Source of the DNA: Synechococcus sp. RSCCF101 | GTDB lineage: Bacteria > Cyanobacteriota > Cyanobacteriia > PCC-6307 > Cyanobiaceae | DNA: 64,000 bases | NCBI RefSeq assembly: GCF_008807075.1 | Contig: NZ_CP035632.1 | Coordinates: 2,356,001 to 2,420,000, forward strand | Direction of reading: 5' to 3' | Part shown: positions 33,401-38,652 of the stretch, one piece after another | Layout of the letters: each line of letters begins with the position of its first letter | How positions within the stretch are numbered: position 1 is the stretch's first letter | Translations under genes and position numbers: made by a program | The notes under the pieces: generated by a model | Database searches by the model: none | What the model was told of the DNA's origin: nothing | Seen by the model: the letters and a program-made list of their open reading frames with translations, nothing else

Positions 33401-34860
33401 GAGTCGGTGGCGATCTGTCCGCTGTCCGTGCTGCCGGAGGCATCCAGGCTGCCGCCGGTGATGGCGATGTCGGCCCCGCTGATGCGGATCGTGCCGCCCG
33501 GCGCTGGGGCGTCTGCGGTGTCCGGTGCGGCCGGGGCCGCGTCGTTGCGAGCCGAGCCGTCCGTTTCGGTGCTGCTGCCGGGGAGACTGCCGGAAGGGTC
33601 AGGGTCAGGGTCTGTGGCTGCGCTGGCCTCGGCGGTGGACGGTTGGGTGTCCAGCTGTGGAGTGTCCTGTGGCTCGGGCTCGGGCTCGGGCTTGGGCTCG
33701 GGCTCGCCTGTGCTCACCGTTGTGGAGGCGTCGGGTTCATCGGCGCCGGGGGCGGTCTCGGTCTCTGCTGTTGATGGGGTGGTCTGGCTCGACTCTGTGG
33801 ATCTGCCGTTGTCCTCTGCGGCCGTTGCGGTCGCAGAGGCATCGGTGCTCTCTGCCGTGGTGTCGGCGTCGGCGGTCTGTGTGGTGTCGTCTCCGCCTGC
33901 TCCGCCGGGGAGGGGGAGGGAGCCATCCCCCCCGATGGCGGTCAGATCGGAATCGCTGAGGTTGACGCTGCCCGTGGCGGCGATGGAGATGGAGCCGCCG
34001 GCGGTGGCGCCACTGGCGTTGATGGAGCTGGAGGCGATGACGATGTCAGCCGCATCGATCGACACCGATCCACCGCTGCCGATGTCATTGCTGACATCGA
34101 GGCTGGAGGACTCGAGCGAGACGGAGCGTCCGGCCAGGGCGATCGTTCCGCCGTCTGCGGAGAGGCTGCTGGCGTTAAGGAGGAGATGACCGCCCTGTGA
34201 ATCGAGGAGGAGGGAGTGATCAACGGTGAGCAGGCCATCGTCGATGGTCAGGTCTCCGTTGGCCGAGAGGCCGATGGCGGAAAGGCTGGCGGGATCGGTG
34301 CTCAGGCCAGGTGAGCCTGGGATGGGGATGCCGCGGAGACCGGCGACCTGTGAGGCGGTGCTGCCGTAGACGTCAAAGAAACCGGAGCCGACGGCGAGTG
34401 TGGTGGCGGTGCTGAGCTGGAGTGTGGCGACGTTGGTGAAGCCGCCACCGGCGGTGAGGGAGATGCCGCCGGGAGAGAGCCAGAAGAGATTGCCCTTGCT
34501 GGAGAGGGCGACCATCTTGTTGATGAAGCTGCCGGCGGGATCGATGACGCCGACGATGACGTTGGAGAAGGAATCGTTGTTGATCGAGGCACCGCTGATG
34601 GAGCCGCGTGTATCGAATTTTTCGAAGCGGTGAAAGAGGTTGCTGCCGGCGCCGGTGCCACCGGTGATGGAGCAGTGACCGGCGGTGCAGGAGCCGTTGC
34701 GGATGCCGTTGATGACCGAGCCGAGACTCTGGAGGCCGGAGGCCCCCTTGATCTCACCGGCCCGGGCGACACCGCTGCCGAGGCTGGCGGCCAGCAGCAG
34801 CGGGGCCAGACCGACGGGAATGGCCAGGCGCTGCAGGGTCTGCCGGCTGGCCAGAGTCAT
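21517..34860 (-). CDS. TpsA-type giant exoprotein, copy 3 (4,447 aa)
   Basis: Largest complete gene in the window. The signal peptide (1-34, ending GVARA) differs from that of copies 1 and 2, but from GEIKGASG onward the TPS domain is nearly identical. Low-complexity acidic insertions lie at about 310-640 with a Pro-Glu/Pro-Lys run, and TWLIDPYNI is near 737. A beta-helix made of HTNASGTSS-type rungs follows, with a 684-bp tandem array at about 1625-2145. Four ICWDGGG modules lie near 2337, 2962, 3377 and 3792, then a Pro-rich linker (about 4128-4195) and the C-terminal module to 4447. The gene lies 101 bases downstream of flv1 on the same strand. The ATG is preceded by AGGGG, part of a hairpin. 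The likely exporter is the TpsB at 56,774-58,540. Ligand or target is unknown. Confidence 0.92.
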   Translation of the reverse strand: MTLASRQTLQRLAIPVGLAPLLLAASLGSGVARAGEIKGASGLQSLGSVINGIRNGSCTAGHCSITGGTGAGSNLFHRFEKFDTRGSISGASINNDSFSNVIVGVIDPAGSFINKMVALSSKGNLFWLSPGGISLTAGGGFTNVATLQLSTATTLAVGSGFFDVYGSTASQVAGLRGIPIPGSPGLSTDPASLSAIGLSANGDLTIDDGLLTVDHSLLLDSQGGHLLLNASSLSADGGTIALAGRSVSLESSSLDVSNDIGSGGSVSIDAADIVIASSSINASGATAGGSISIAATGSVNLSDSDLTAIGGDGSLPLPGGAGGDDTTQTADADTTAESTDASATATAAEDNGRSTESSQTTPSTAETETAPGADEPDASTTVSTGEPEPKPEPEPEPQDTPQLDTQPSTAEASAATDPDPDPSGSLPGSSTETDGSARNDAAPAAPDTADAPAPGGTIRISGADIAITGGSLDASGSTDSGQIATDSSSASTWSPSLQSTGLATQMDQAIGEATDPASPDPLLQQEDNTSTQTSLSPEPTAPATESSTTLVSQAGGSAEATTPDIPAAAEPADEPEPATTADAAEPAGGAITLQAADTLTLTGATLTANGSGSQARGGSILLEADAIALAASSIDASGTAAGGTVRIGGGRRGEDTSIRNASTLTAGADTTISVEATTAGDGGELILYASDVASIDAQLSATGGTDSGDGGFIETSAGFLSVTQAPDISATNGNAGTWLIDPYNIDIVAGTTDSFITPVTGPTYFGNGPGTTNSQLSVGTLNAALDLGGTVTVDTQGAPSTPAGNIRILAPISTTAGSAGATLVFFADGNIQLAADITSTTNPLNVEFIVDADNSSGGETFQWSSGTLDLMGGTAKALTGDPATDGPTVINGAAVVASNTTFQTGTTSLATTSLTVDGAYNDLNGFSMSGGTLTGSGDITLSGNNTWSGGTITGTGNLTVSGPISISGNPALDGRTLTHTNAGGTSVFSSGAQLDINNGATFLNAAGASLAFNATTGNSVVLDHDSGITGSFNNLGILNKTGAGTMEVASGLFTGDLAFTNSGVFNINGGTVNLGGSGGTSSGTFNLSPGTELNISAGSHVLSGSASGNGTLGTSGGTLTLDTGFSLDGGSTIGLSVSGGTLNANTSSPLAPSGGVTISDGTLTGTGGIFVSGTTDWSGGILSGSGYFGAGGSLLISGNPTLSGRTLTHANAGPGSVLASGGQLDIDDGGTFLNNTGASFAIDAATSSTAALDHDNGATGTFTNLGTLTKTGAGTLEVASGVFTGDLVFSNAGTFNITAGTVNLGGSDGSSTGAFNLTSGATLGLPSSTLTLASSSTIGGEGTVAISGGTLNTADAPTIATNVSLSSGTLTSTAPTTLSGEINWSGGTISGSGGLTASGPLTISGTTFLDGRTLTHTNASGTSSLVSGGQLNIDNGGSFINDAAASFTIDAAASSTAALDHDNGATGSFTNLGTLTKTGAGTLEVASGVFTGDLVFSNDGTFNITAGTVNLGGSDGTSTGAFNLTSGTTLGLPSSVLTLAPSSTIGGEGTVAISGGTLNTATVPSLTTDVALSAGTLTNSGATSITGGLTWSGGTVSGTGGFTVNGPLAILSTVTVDSSSLTHTNASGTSSLASGSQLNLNNNASFINDTGAVFSFPVSGTATSFLDIDAGTASTFTNNGTLNKSGTGTLETFGGVAFNNNGSVSITEGTLRLNGSGGGTSTGSFAIASGASLTAVNGNHTFSGSATGSGTLGTSAGSASLTLADPFSFEPAGTLSIDVSSGTLAVNTSNPVNAASLSLSGGTLTGSTDIAFSGSSTFSGGTIAGTGNVTFAGPLAISTSAPSIDARTVTHTNASGTSSLASGSQLNLNNNASFINDTGAVFSFPVSGTATSFLDIDAGTASTFTNNGTLNKSGTGTLETFGGVAFNNNGSVSITEGTLRLNGSGGGTSTGSFAIASGASLTAVNGNHTFSGSATGSGTLGTSAGSASLTLADPFSFEPAGTLSIDVSSGTLAVNTSNSVNAASLSLSGGTLTGSTDIAFSGSSTFSGGTIAGTGNVTFAGPLAISTSAPSIDARTVTHTNASGTSSLASGSQLNLNNNASFINDTGAVFSFPVSGTATSFLDIDAGTASTFTNNGTLNKSGTGTLSVFGAVALNNQGTINLLEGTFAAGSTFTQAGTVDLATGTTLSASTSFTNNGTISGLGTIDLGGTGTLTNEGTLAPGGTGTAGTLTISGNLQQAAEGSLALDLGGTGLGQSDRIDISGTTGLDGSLDSSLINSYVPSDADQITLLQSTGAISGSFSALNVPDGFSAQTDNTPTPSTFDLLFSAAAPCSVDICWDGGGADNFWSTEENWSTDLLPGQSDRVALELTGGASVLFDPTAAGAASSSVTITSLFSTGDNSLTISSGALSIGENSTFNGAVTISGGSLASSGDTELAGPVDWSDGTIAQGSGYFGGGGSFTMSGPLSISGTPSLDGITLTHTNSSGASTVASGSTLTVGNGASLINASGASLTLPVSGTATTSIQSFGSGAPAAGTFSNAGTLTKSGSGSVSIGGSTAFTFNNQGATAIGEGSVLLAGTGGSHPGSFTISNGASLDIAGGAQALSATSSIGGAGQLSLSGGSLTSGGASTIDSAVAISGGSLNLTGGSLELRGPLNWSGGTIDGSAPSAGPLTVSGALSISGNPDLSGGSLIHTNASGISGIASGTTFQVGNGASFSNASGASLSVLANAGTTTSIESFGTGPLAAGSFINDGTLTKTGAGTLEISSNTALAVTNAGTTSIDAGTIRVDGSEFTQSGLINLDTGTTLSVSGDLTNAGTIQGDGTVEVIFNTLTNNGVIAPGGTGSAGTLTINGDLQQGPAGTLQIELGGTGTGESDGLEVGGTAFLLGNLNASLINGYTPADGDQIVVLRSGTSTPPGSITTDLTESIPTGFSSQIDNGSSPSTLSLVFAGGGDVCSGTICWDGGGTDNFWSNPQNWDTDLLPTSADQVALELSGGASILFDPVGAGAASTSVSIASLFSSADNTLTIASGTLTIDGPASSTLNGALTLQAPPATQTAPLLSGMGDLTLAGTTVWSGGTIDGTGALTISGPLTVSGTPRLDGRSLSHTNGSGTSSLASGTQLTLDNGAAFINDSGAVLNAPVQAGEVTRVTQNIVTGGVYTFENRGTLTKGGPSTLEFGPDGIFTFNLNNSGSFAIEGGIVVIAGNGQFAQTGSIDLASGVNLRFEDTTFTNDGLISGDGVIALGTGTLTNQGNLSPGGVGTAGAITISGDLIQGSEGGLELDIGGAGFGNGSDRLVVTGSTTLDGSLDSTLINGFSPTDGDQVSVLQGNLGITGDFSATNLPDGFTTEIDNSSTPGWLRLNFSGGGGATCSGTICWDGGGTDDFWSNPQNWNTDLLPTSSDQVALELTGGASILFDPIGAGATSSSVSIASLFSTSDNSLTLASGSLSIDGPTASTLNGALTLQAPPPTQTAPLLSGTGDLTLAGSTTWSGGTIDGTGALNISGPLTISGTPGLTGRTLTHTNASGSSSIAAGTQLRTSLGGSFVNANTAQLTLNTAAGSDSLFDEVITSPSSPQASFSNQGTLTKTGDGSFRFGLTGDIALDNQGSFSIDGGSVIVNSGSTLTQAGLINLNNSATLEVRDGFTNTSFITGNGTINLNGNTLLNQGTIAPAGDDEPIGFLFINGNLDQSPTGQLLLDLGGVGDDPSPSDRIEVSGQATLAGQLTASLTPAYSPSNGDQITVLSSDGGLSGSFSTETLPTNFSSQVNTSSTPQTLALLFSSAPGCSNGTICWDGGGDDNFWSNPQNWNTDLLPTSSDQVALDLSGGASILFDPVAAASLNSTAAVTSISNATALTTSGFSVSIASLFSTTDNALSIASGSLAVAGSSSLSGDLSLTGGTLLATGGLAASNLSITGAATGSPLLTGTGTLAVSDGFSQQGGTISGFSTIALSNAASTTPLTLSGGASILSPGAVVALESPSQPLNLNTASIDVSGAASGGVIVLDAPSINLSNTQLNTSGTITDGGTIAIGLNAPFPSSVLIDGSSLIADPPALGGTISIDGSSIDLRNSTLNVFGIDGGSLAIGSPGTNSLSLDAATTLELGPGAPPPSFTVGPGGTLSNDATVTILPLPTPPTPSPTPTPTPIDPAPPITPTPPLPPSGGTPTPPSPAPAPDPIPPVPPAAVTPPDAPDTPDTPDPLNPLETPELVEILLDSPVVNVVVNTQVEQQPLRKQETDPAAPKEAPQPLTSDLDDAQQPSPVDLNLEESDLFLTGTLLTSTTDTTSTALQVDSEDSDVLSGALDAATDTDADTLTSDITRRSQDALLNADPLEQSLNARTRTSFQDGSSLSGDIQSVTGSIDERLAAINSVVDVLVLTPAETSETYSESERRAAIEAAAKLGLIKTTGDSDTNTPEDSSSLRIAVPSFDVLQQLLNAVIQSVRSTGPGSP
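28423..29994 (-). repeat. 684-bp in-frame tandem array, about 2.3 units
   Basis: Sequence repeats with a period of 684 bases (228 codons); GAGCGTGCCTGTACC occurs at 28,423, 29,107 and 29,791. One substitution (about 28,807 versus 29,491) changes Ser to Pro in an otherwise identical unit. Confidence 0.9.
31916..34626 (-). repeat. 2.7-kb block shared with TpsA copy 1 (9,073-11,783)
   Basis: Partner of the block at 9,073-11,783, offset 22,843. It encodes the early beta-helix, the acidic insertions and most of the TPS domain of copy 3. Confidence 0.9.
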
Positions 34861-34961
34861 CGCTGCAGCCCCTGCTCAGGGGAGCGTCACATTCGCTCAG
34901 GGTATGTGCGTCCAGCTGAAGCGACTGTGACGGCCGCGTCTTCTTCGCTCGGGCGATCGCC
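34861..34961 (-). promoter_or_regulatory. Leader of TpsA copy 3 with hairpin over the ribosome binding site
   Basis: The 101 bases between flv1 and TpsA copy 3 contain the inverted repeat CCCCTGCTCAGGGG (34,869-34,882). On the minus strand this places AGGGG about 9 bases before the ATG, so the stem would cover the likely Shine-Dalgarno element. A HIP1 octamer lies at 34,953-34,960. No -10/-35 pair is convincing. Confidence 0.35.
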
Positions 34962-36794
34962 TCAGTAATTCGCCCCGCTGCGCCGCTGGTGCACGGCCGT
35001 GGTGCCCTCACCATCGAGCACCTTGCCCTGGCTGGCCTGGGCGTAGATCAGCCAGTGATCGCCGCATTCCATTCGCTGCTGCACGGTGGCTTCCAGCCAG
35101 GCCAGGGCTTCGGGGAGCACCGGCTGGCCGTTGGCCGTGCTCTCCAGCTCCAGGCCGGCGAAGCGATCGGCGCCGGGGGGGAAGGGTTTGAGGAAACGAC
35201 GCATCGTGCCCGATTCCCGGCCGGCCGCCAGCAGGTTGAGGGCGAAGCGGTCGCCCACGTGCAGCAGGGCCTCCACCGCTCGCTCCCGGGCCACGGCCAC
35301 GGTGAAGCCCGGCGGGGTGAAGCTGGCCTGGCTCACCCAGCTGGCCACCATCGCGCCGCTCAGGGCCTGATCGCCCTCGCCCTTGCGGGCCGTGAGCACG
35401 GAGAGGGAGCCCACCACCCGGCCCAGGGCCTGCATCGCCGGGTCGCTGCTCACCTCCTGCAGGCCGCCGCCGCCGCGCCGCTGCTGGCTGAGGTTGCGCC
35501 GGCGCTGCTCGGCCCGCAGCTGGCGGGCCAGGCCGGTGCCGGTTTCCTCGATCGTCTTGATCGCCGGTGCATCGGGGCTGAACTTGATCCGGATCGGGTC
35601 GAAGGCGAAGCGGAAGCCGCCATCGCGCAGCTTGCTCTCCAGCAGATCGATCGCCTCGCCGCTCCAGCCGAAGCTGCCGAACACGCCCACCGGCTTGGCT
35701 CGGTCGCCTTCGGCCAGCACGGTGCCCAGCGCCGCCACGATCGGCGTGGGGGCATGGCCCCCCAGCGTCGGTGAACCGATCAGCAGGGCGTCGCACTGGC
35801 GGATCGCACCGAGCAGCTGCTCGGCCGGGCTGAACTCGCAGTTGATGCTCTCCACCCGCACCCCCGCGCGGGACACGCCCTGGGCCAGGGCATCGGCGAT
35901 CGCGGCCGTGTTGCCATAGGCGCTGGCGAAGAGCAGCGCCACCGAGAGCTGAGAGCGCTCCTGGCTCTCCCCCCAGCGCCGGTAATCGGCCATCAGGCTG
36001 CGCCAGCCCTCGCTGATCGCCGGGCCATGGCCGGGGGCGATGGTGCGGATGTCGAGCTCCTCGAGCCGCTCCACCACCGCTTCCACCTGGCGGGCCATCG
36101 GCGCCATCAGGCAGTCGTAGAAATAGCGGCGATCCTCCTCGTGCAGGCCCGGGCTGCGCTCCTCGAAGCGTTCGGCGGCCACATGGGCGGCGAAGAACTT
36201 GTCGCTCATCAGCAGGCCGCTGCTCTCCTCAACGGCCACCAGCCCGCCCGGCCAGCGCGGTGTGGGCACCGGCAGCAGTGTCAGGCGGTGCCCCGAGGCC
36301 AGATCGCGGCTCGCGTCCTGCTTCACCACATCGATTGGCGGGAGTGGCGGCAGCTCAGGCGCCTCTGCCGCTTCCTGACCGGGAGGCGCCGGCCGGCGCA
36401 GCGACCAGAGCTCCTGCAGCAGGCGGGCGCCGGCATTGGAGGCCACCAGCATCAGGCCGGGCCAGCCGCGGGCCAGCTCCTGCAGCAGCGCCACCCGGTT
36501 GGGATTCACGTGGCCCACCACCACCTTGAGGGCCGCATCGGCCGGCACGCGCCGGCGCAGTTCCTCCAGGAAGGGCCCGGCGAAGGAGGCGCCGGGCGGA
36601 TGCACCAGCACCGGCGGCATCGGCTGGCCCGCGTCGGTCACGCCGGCTTCGAACAGCACGGCATTGGCGGTGGTGCCCCGCTCCAGGCCGTACTCCACCT
36701 CGAAGCGCAACCGCTTCGGGCTCAGCCCCCGCAGGCAGACCATGCCCGCATCGATCGGCAGCGCGATGACGCTGCGGTCGCCGCCGCTGCTCAT
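34962..36794 (-). CDS. flv1: Flavodiiron protein Flv1 (class C, non-canonical diiron site)
   Basis: 610 aa, the usual length of cyanobacterial class C flavodiiron proteins. Order: metallo-beta-lactamase-like diiron domain (1-280), flavodoxin domain starting VALLFASAYGNTAAIADAL (about 282-430), and a C-terminal flavin-reductase domain with SGAMVASWVSQASFTPPG (about 455-610). The first ligand motif, HxExDH in active enzymes, reads HVNPNRV, while the Asp of SDKFF and the His of APGHGP remain. This pattern is known for Flv1 and Flv2. Flv1 works with Flv3 in NADPH/ferredoxin-linked O2 reduction next to photosystem I. Its ATG overlaps the TGA of flv3 by one base (TGATG), so translation is likely coupled. 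Flv2 is less likely because no flv4 or sll0218 homologue is present. Confidence 0.88.
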   Translation of the reverse strand: MSSGGDRSVIALPIDAGMVCLRGLSPKRLRFEVEYGLERGTTANAVLFEAGVTDAGQPMPPVLVHPPGASFAGPFLEELRRRVPADAALKVVVGHVNPNRVALLQELARGWPGLMLVASNAGARLLQELWSLRRPAPPGQEAAEAPELPPLPPIDVVKQDASRDLASGHRLTLLPVPTPRWPGGLVAVEESSGLLMSDKFFAAHVAAERFEERSPGLHEEDRRYFYDCLMAPMARQVEAVVERLEELDIRTIAPGHGPAISEGWRSLMADYRRWGESQERSQLSVALLFASAYGNTAAIADALAQGVSRAGVRVESINCEFSPAEQLLGAIRQCDALLIGSPTLGGHAPTPIVAALGTVLAEGDRAKPVGVFGSFGWSGEAIDLLESKLRDGGFRFAFDPIRIKFSPDAPAIKTIEETGTGLARQLRAEQRRRNLSQQRRGGGGLQEVSSDPAMQALGRVVGSLSVLTARKGEGDQALSGAMVASWVSQASFTPPGFTVAVARERAVEALLHVGDRFALNLLAAGRESGTMRRFLKPFPPGADRFAGLELESTANGQPVLPEALAWLEATVQQRMECGDHWLIYAQASQGKVLDGEGTTAVHQRRSGANY

Positions 36795-38599
36795 CAGTAG
36801 TGGTTGCCCACCTTGCGGTGGTGCACGGCGGTGCTGGCCTGGGTGTCGGCCACATTGCCCCGCTCCACCACCGCATAGATGATCCAGTGGTCCGGCCCCT
36901 CCATCCGCTGGGCCACGCGGCAGTCGAGATAGGCCAGGGCCTCGCTCAGCACCGGCCCGCCCGCGGCCACGCCTTCGAGCAGGTTCACACCCGCGAAGCG
37001 GTCGGCACCCGGCGGGAAGCGGCGCAGGAAGTGACGCAGCAGGGCCTGGTGGTTGTCCTGCCGCAGCACGTTGAGCACGAAGCGATCGCCCACCTGCATC
37101 AGGGCCTCGATCGCACGGTCCCGCGCCACGGCCACCGTGAGCCCCGGTGGATCGAAGCTGGCCTGGCTCACCCAGCTGGCCACCATGGCGCCGCTGCGCT
37201 GCACCCCGGCCTCCTCCTGGCGGGCGGTCACCACGTAGAGGCCGCCGCTGATGCGGCCCAGGGCCTTGTCGAGATCGCCGTCGAGGCTTTTCATCGCCGC
37301 GATCGTGCGGGCCTTGGTGAGCACCTGGCCCAGGTCGGTGCCGGCCTCCTCGAAGCGCAGGTAGTCGTCCCCCTGGGGGATGGTCTTCACCCGCAGCGGA
37401 TCGAAGGCTTTGCGCAGGCCCAGGCCCTGCAGCTGGGTGCTGAGGGCGTCGATCGGTTCATCGTTGCCGCCGAAGGCGTCGTAGACGCCGGCCAGCTGCT
37501 TGCTCTTCAGGGCCGCCAGCAGGGTGCCGATGGCGGTCTGCAGCTCGGCGTCCGGCTCGGCCGGCCAGGTGGGCACCACCACCGCCTTCGCCTCCGACAC
37601 CAGCGCCGTGAGCTCCTGCGGATCGGTGGCACGCAGATCCACCAGCTGCACCTGGGCCTCGGCCTTGCCGATGCCGTGGGCGATGGCCTGGCTGAGCCGG
37701 TCGCAGTAGCCGTACTGGCTCACGTAGCAGACGGCCGCGTAGCTCTCGCCCTTGCTGCGCTGGCTGCTCCAGCTGCGGTAATCGCCGATCCAGCTGCTCA
37801 GGTGATGGCGCAGCAGCGGGCCGTGGCCGGTGGCGATCGTGCTGATCTCCGGCAGGCTCTCCATCCGCTTCAGGGCCTGCAGCACGCTGCGGGCGTTGGG
37901 GCCCATCAGGCAGTCGTAATAGAAGCGGTAGTCCGGCGCGATGGCGCCGGGATCCACATCGAAGGTGTCCTCCGAGCAGTAGTGCAGGCCGAAGGCATCG
38001 CAGGTGTAGAGGATGCCGGTGCCGTGGTCGAAGGAGAAGATCGTGTCCGGCCAGTGCAGGTTGGGCGCACTGAGGAAGGCGAAGCGGTGCTGGATGCCGC
38101 TGTCGGGGTTGGTGCCCAGGTCGAGCTCCTCACCCGATTTCACCGCCCGGCTGCGGAAGGGCCGGTGCACCTGGTTCTCGAGGAACTGGATCGCCACCTT
38201 CGATCCCACGATCTCGATCTCCGGGTTGAGATCGATCAGGTCGCCGATCAGGCCCGAGTGGTCGGGTTCGGTGTGGCTCACGATCAGGTGATCGATCGCC
38301 TTCGGATCGATCTGGCCGGTGAGCAGGGGGATCCAGGTGTCGCGGAACTTGGCGTGGCTGCTGTCGATCAGGGCCGTGCGCTCGCCCCGCACCAGGAAGG
38401 CGTTGTAGGTGGTGCCGTTGCGCAGGCCGAACTCGATGTCGAAGCGGCTGCGGTCCCAGTCGAGCGAGCGGATCGTGGTGGTATCCGCCGCGATGGTCTC
38501 CAGCTGCAGGCTCAGGCGGGGCGCGGCGGCGGCCGCAGCAGCGTCGGCGGAAGCGGTGCTCCCGGCGGTGGGCGCGGCAACCATGGTCTCCAGCCTCAT
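36794..38599 (-). CDS. flv3: Flavodiiron protein Flv3 (class C, canonical diiron site)
   Basis: 601 aa with diiron domain, flavodoxin domain (GESYAAVCYVSQYGYCDRL, from about 285) and flavin-reductase domain (SGAMVASWVSQASFDPPG near 470). All iron ligands are visible: SHTEPDHSG, the His of NLHWPD, the Asp of TCDAFG and the His of ATGHGP. Known role of the family: reduction of O2 to water in a Mehler-like reaction that protects photosystem I, as a heterooligomer with Flv1. First gene of a two-gene operon with flv1. The start at 38,599 has no ribosome binding site; an in-frame ATG at 38,584 is preceded by GGAG at good spacing and may be the true start. Confidence 0.9.
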   Translation of the reverse strand: MRLETMVAAPTAGSTASADAAAAAAAPRLSLQLETIAADTTTIRSLDWDRSRFDIEFGLRNGTTYNAFLVRGERTALIDSSHAKFRDTWIPLLTGQIDPKAIDHLIVSHTEPDHSGLIGDLIDLNPEIEIVGSKVAIQFLENQVHRPFRSRAVKSGEELDLGTNPDSGIQHRFAFLSAPNLHWPDTIFSFDHGTGILYTCDAFGLHYCSEDTFDVDPGAIAPDYRFYYDCLMGPNARSVLQALKRMESLPEISTIATGHGPLLRHHLSSWIGDYRSWSSQRSKGESYAAVCYVSQYGYCDRLSQAIAHGIGKAEAQVQLVDLRATDPQELTALVSEAKAVVVPTWPAEPDAELQTAIGTLLAALKSKQLAGVYDAFGGNDEPIDALSTQLQGLGLRKAFDPLRVKTIPQGDDYLRFEEAGTDLGQVLTKARTIAAMKSLDGDLDKALGRISGGLYVVTARQEEAGVQRSGAMVASWVSQASFDPPGLTVAVARDRAIEALMQVGDRFVLNVLRQDNHQALLRHFLRRFPPGADRFAGVNLLEGVAAGGPVLSEALAYLDCRVAQRMEGPDHWIIYAVVERGNVADTQASTAVHHRKVGNHY

Positions 38600-38652
38600 C
38601 AGGGGAGCACGACTGTAAGAACCTGGGCTGGAACTGGACCTGCCCGGCCCCG
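38600..38652. promoter_or_regulatory. Short divergent intergenic region flv3 / Nramp-family gene
   Basis: Only 53 bases separate the two divergent start codons, so promoters for both must overlap or lie inside the coding ends. No promoter motif could be recognised. Confidence 0.35.

Noticed and set aside
322-33774. Many long plus-strand open frames (up to about 380 codons) across the TpsA region
   Set aside because: They are antisense or frame-shifted shadows of the three giant genes. They repeat with the arrays and have Gly/Val- or Pro/Ser-biased composition without domains.
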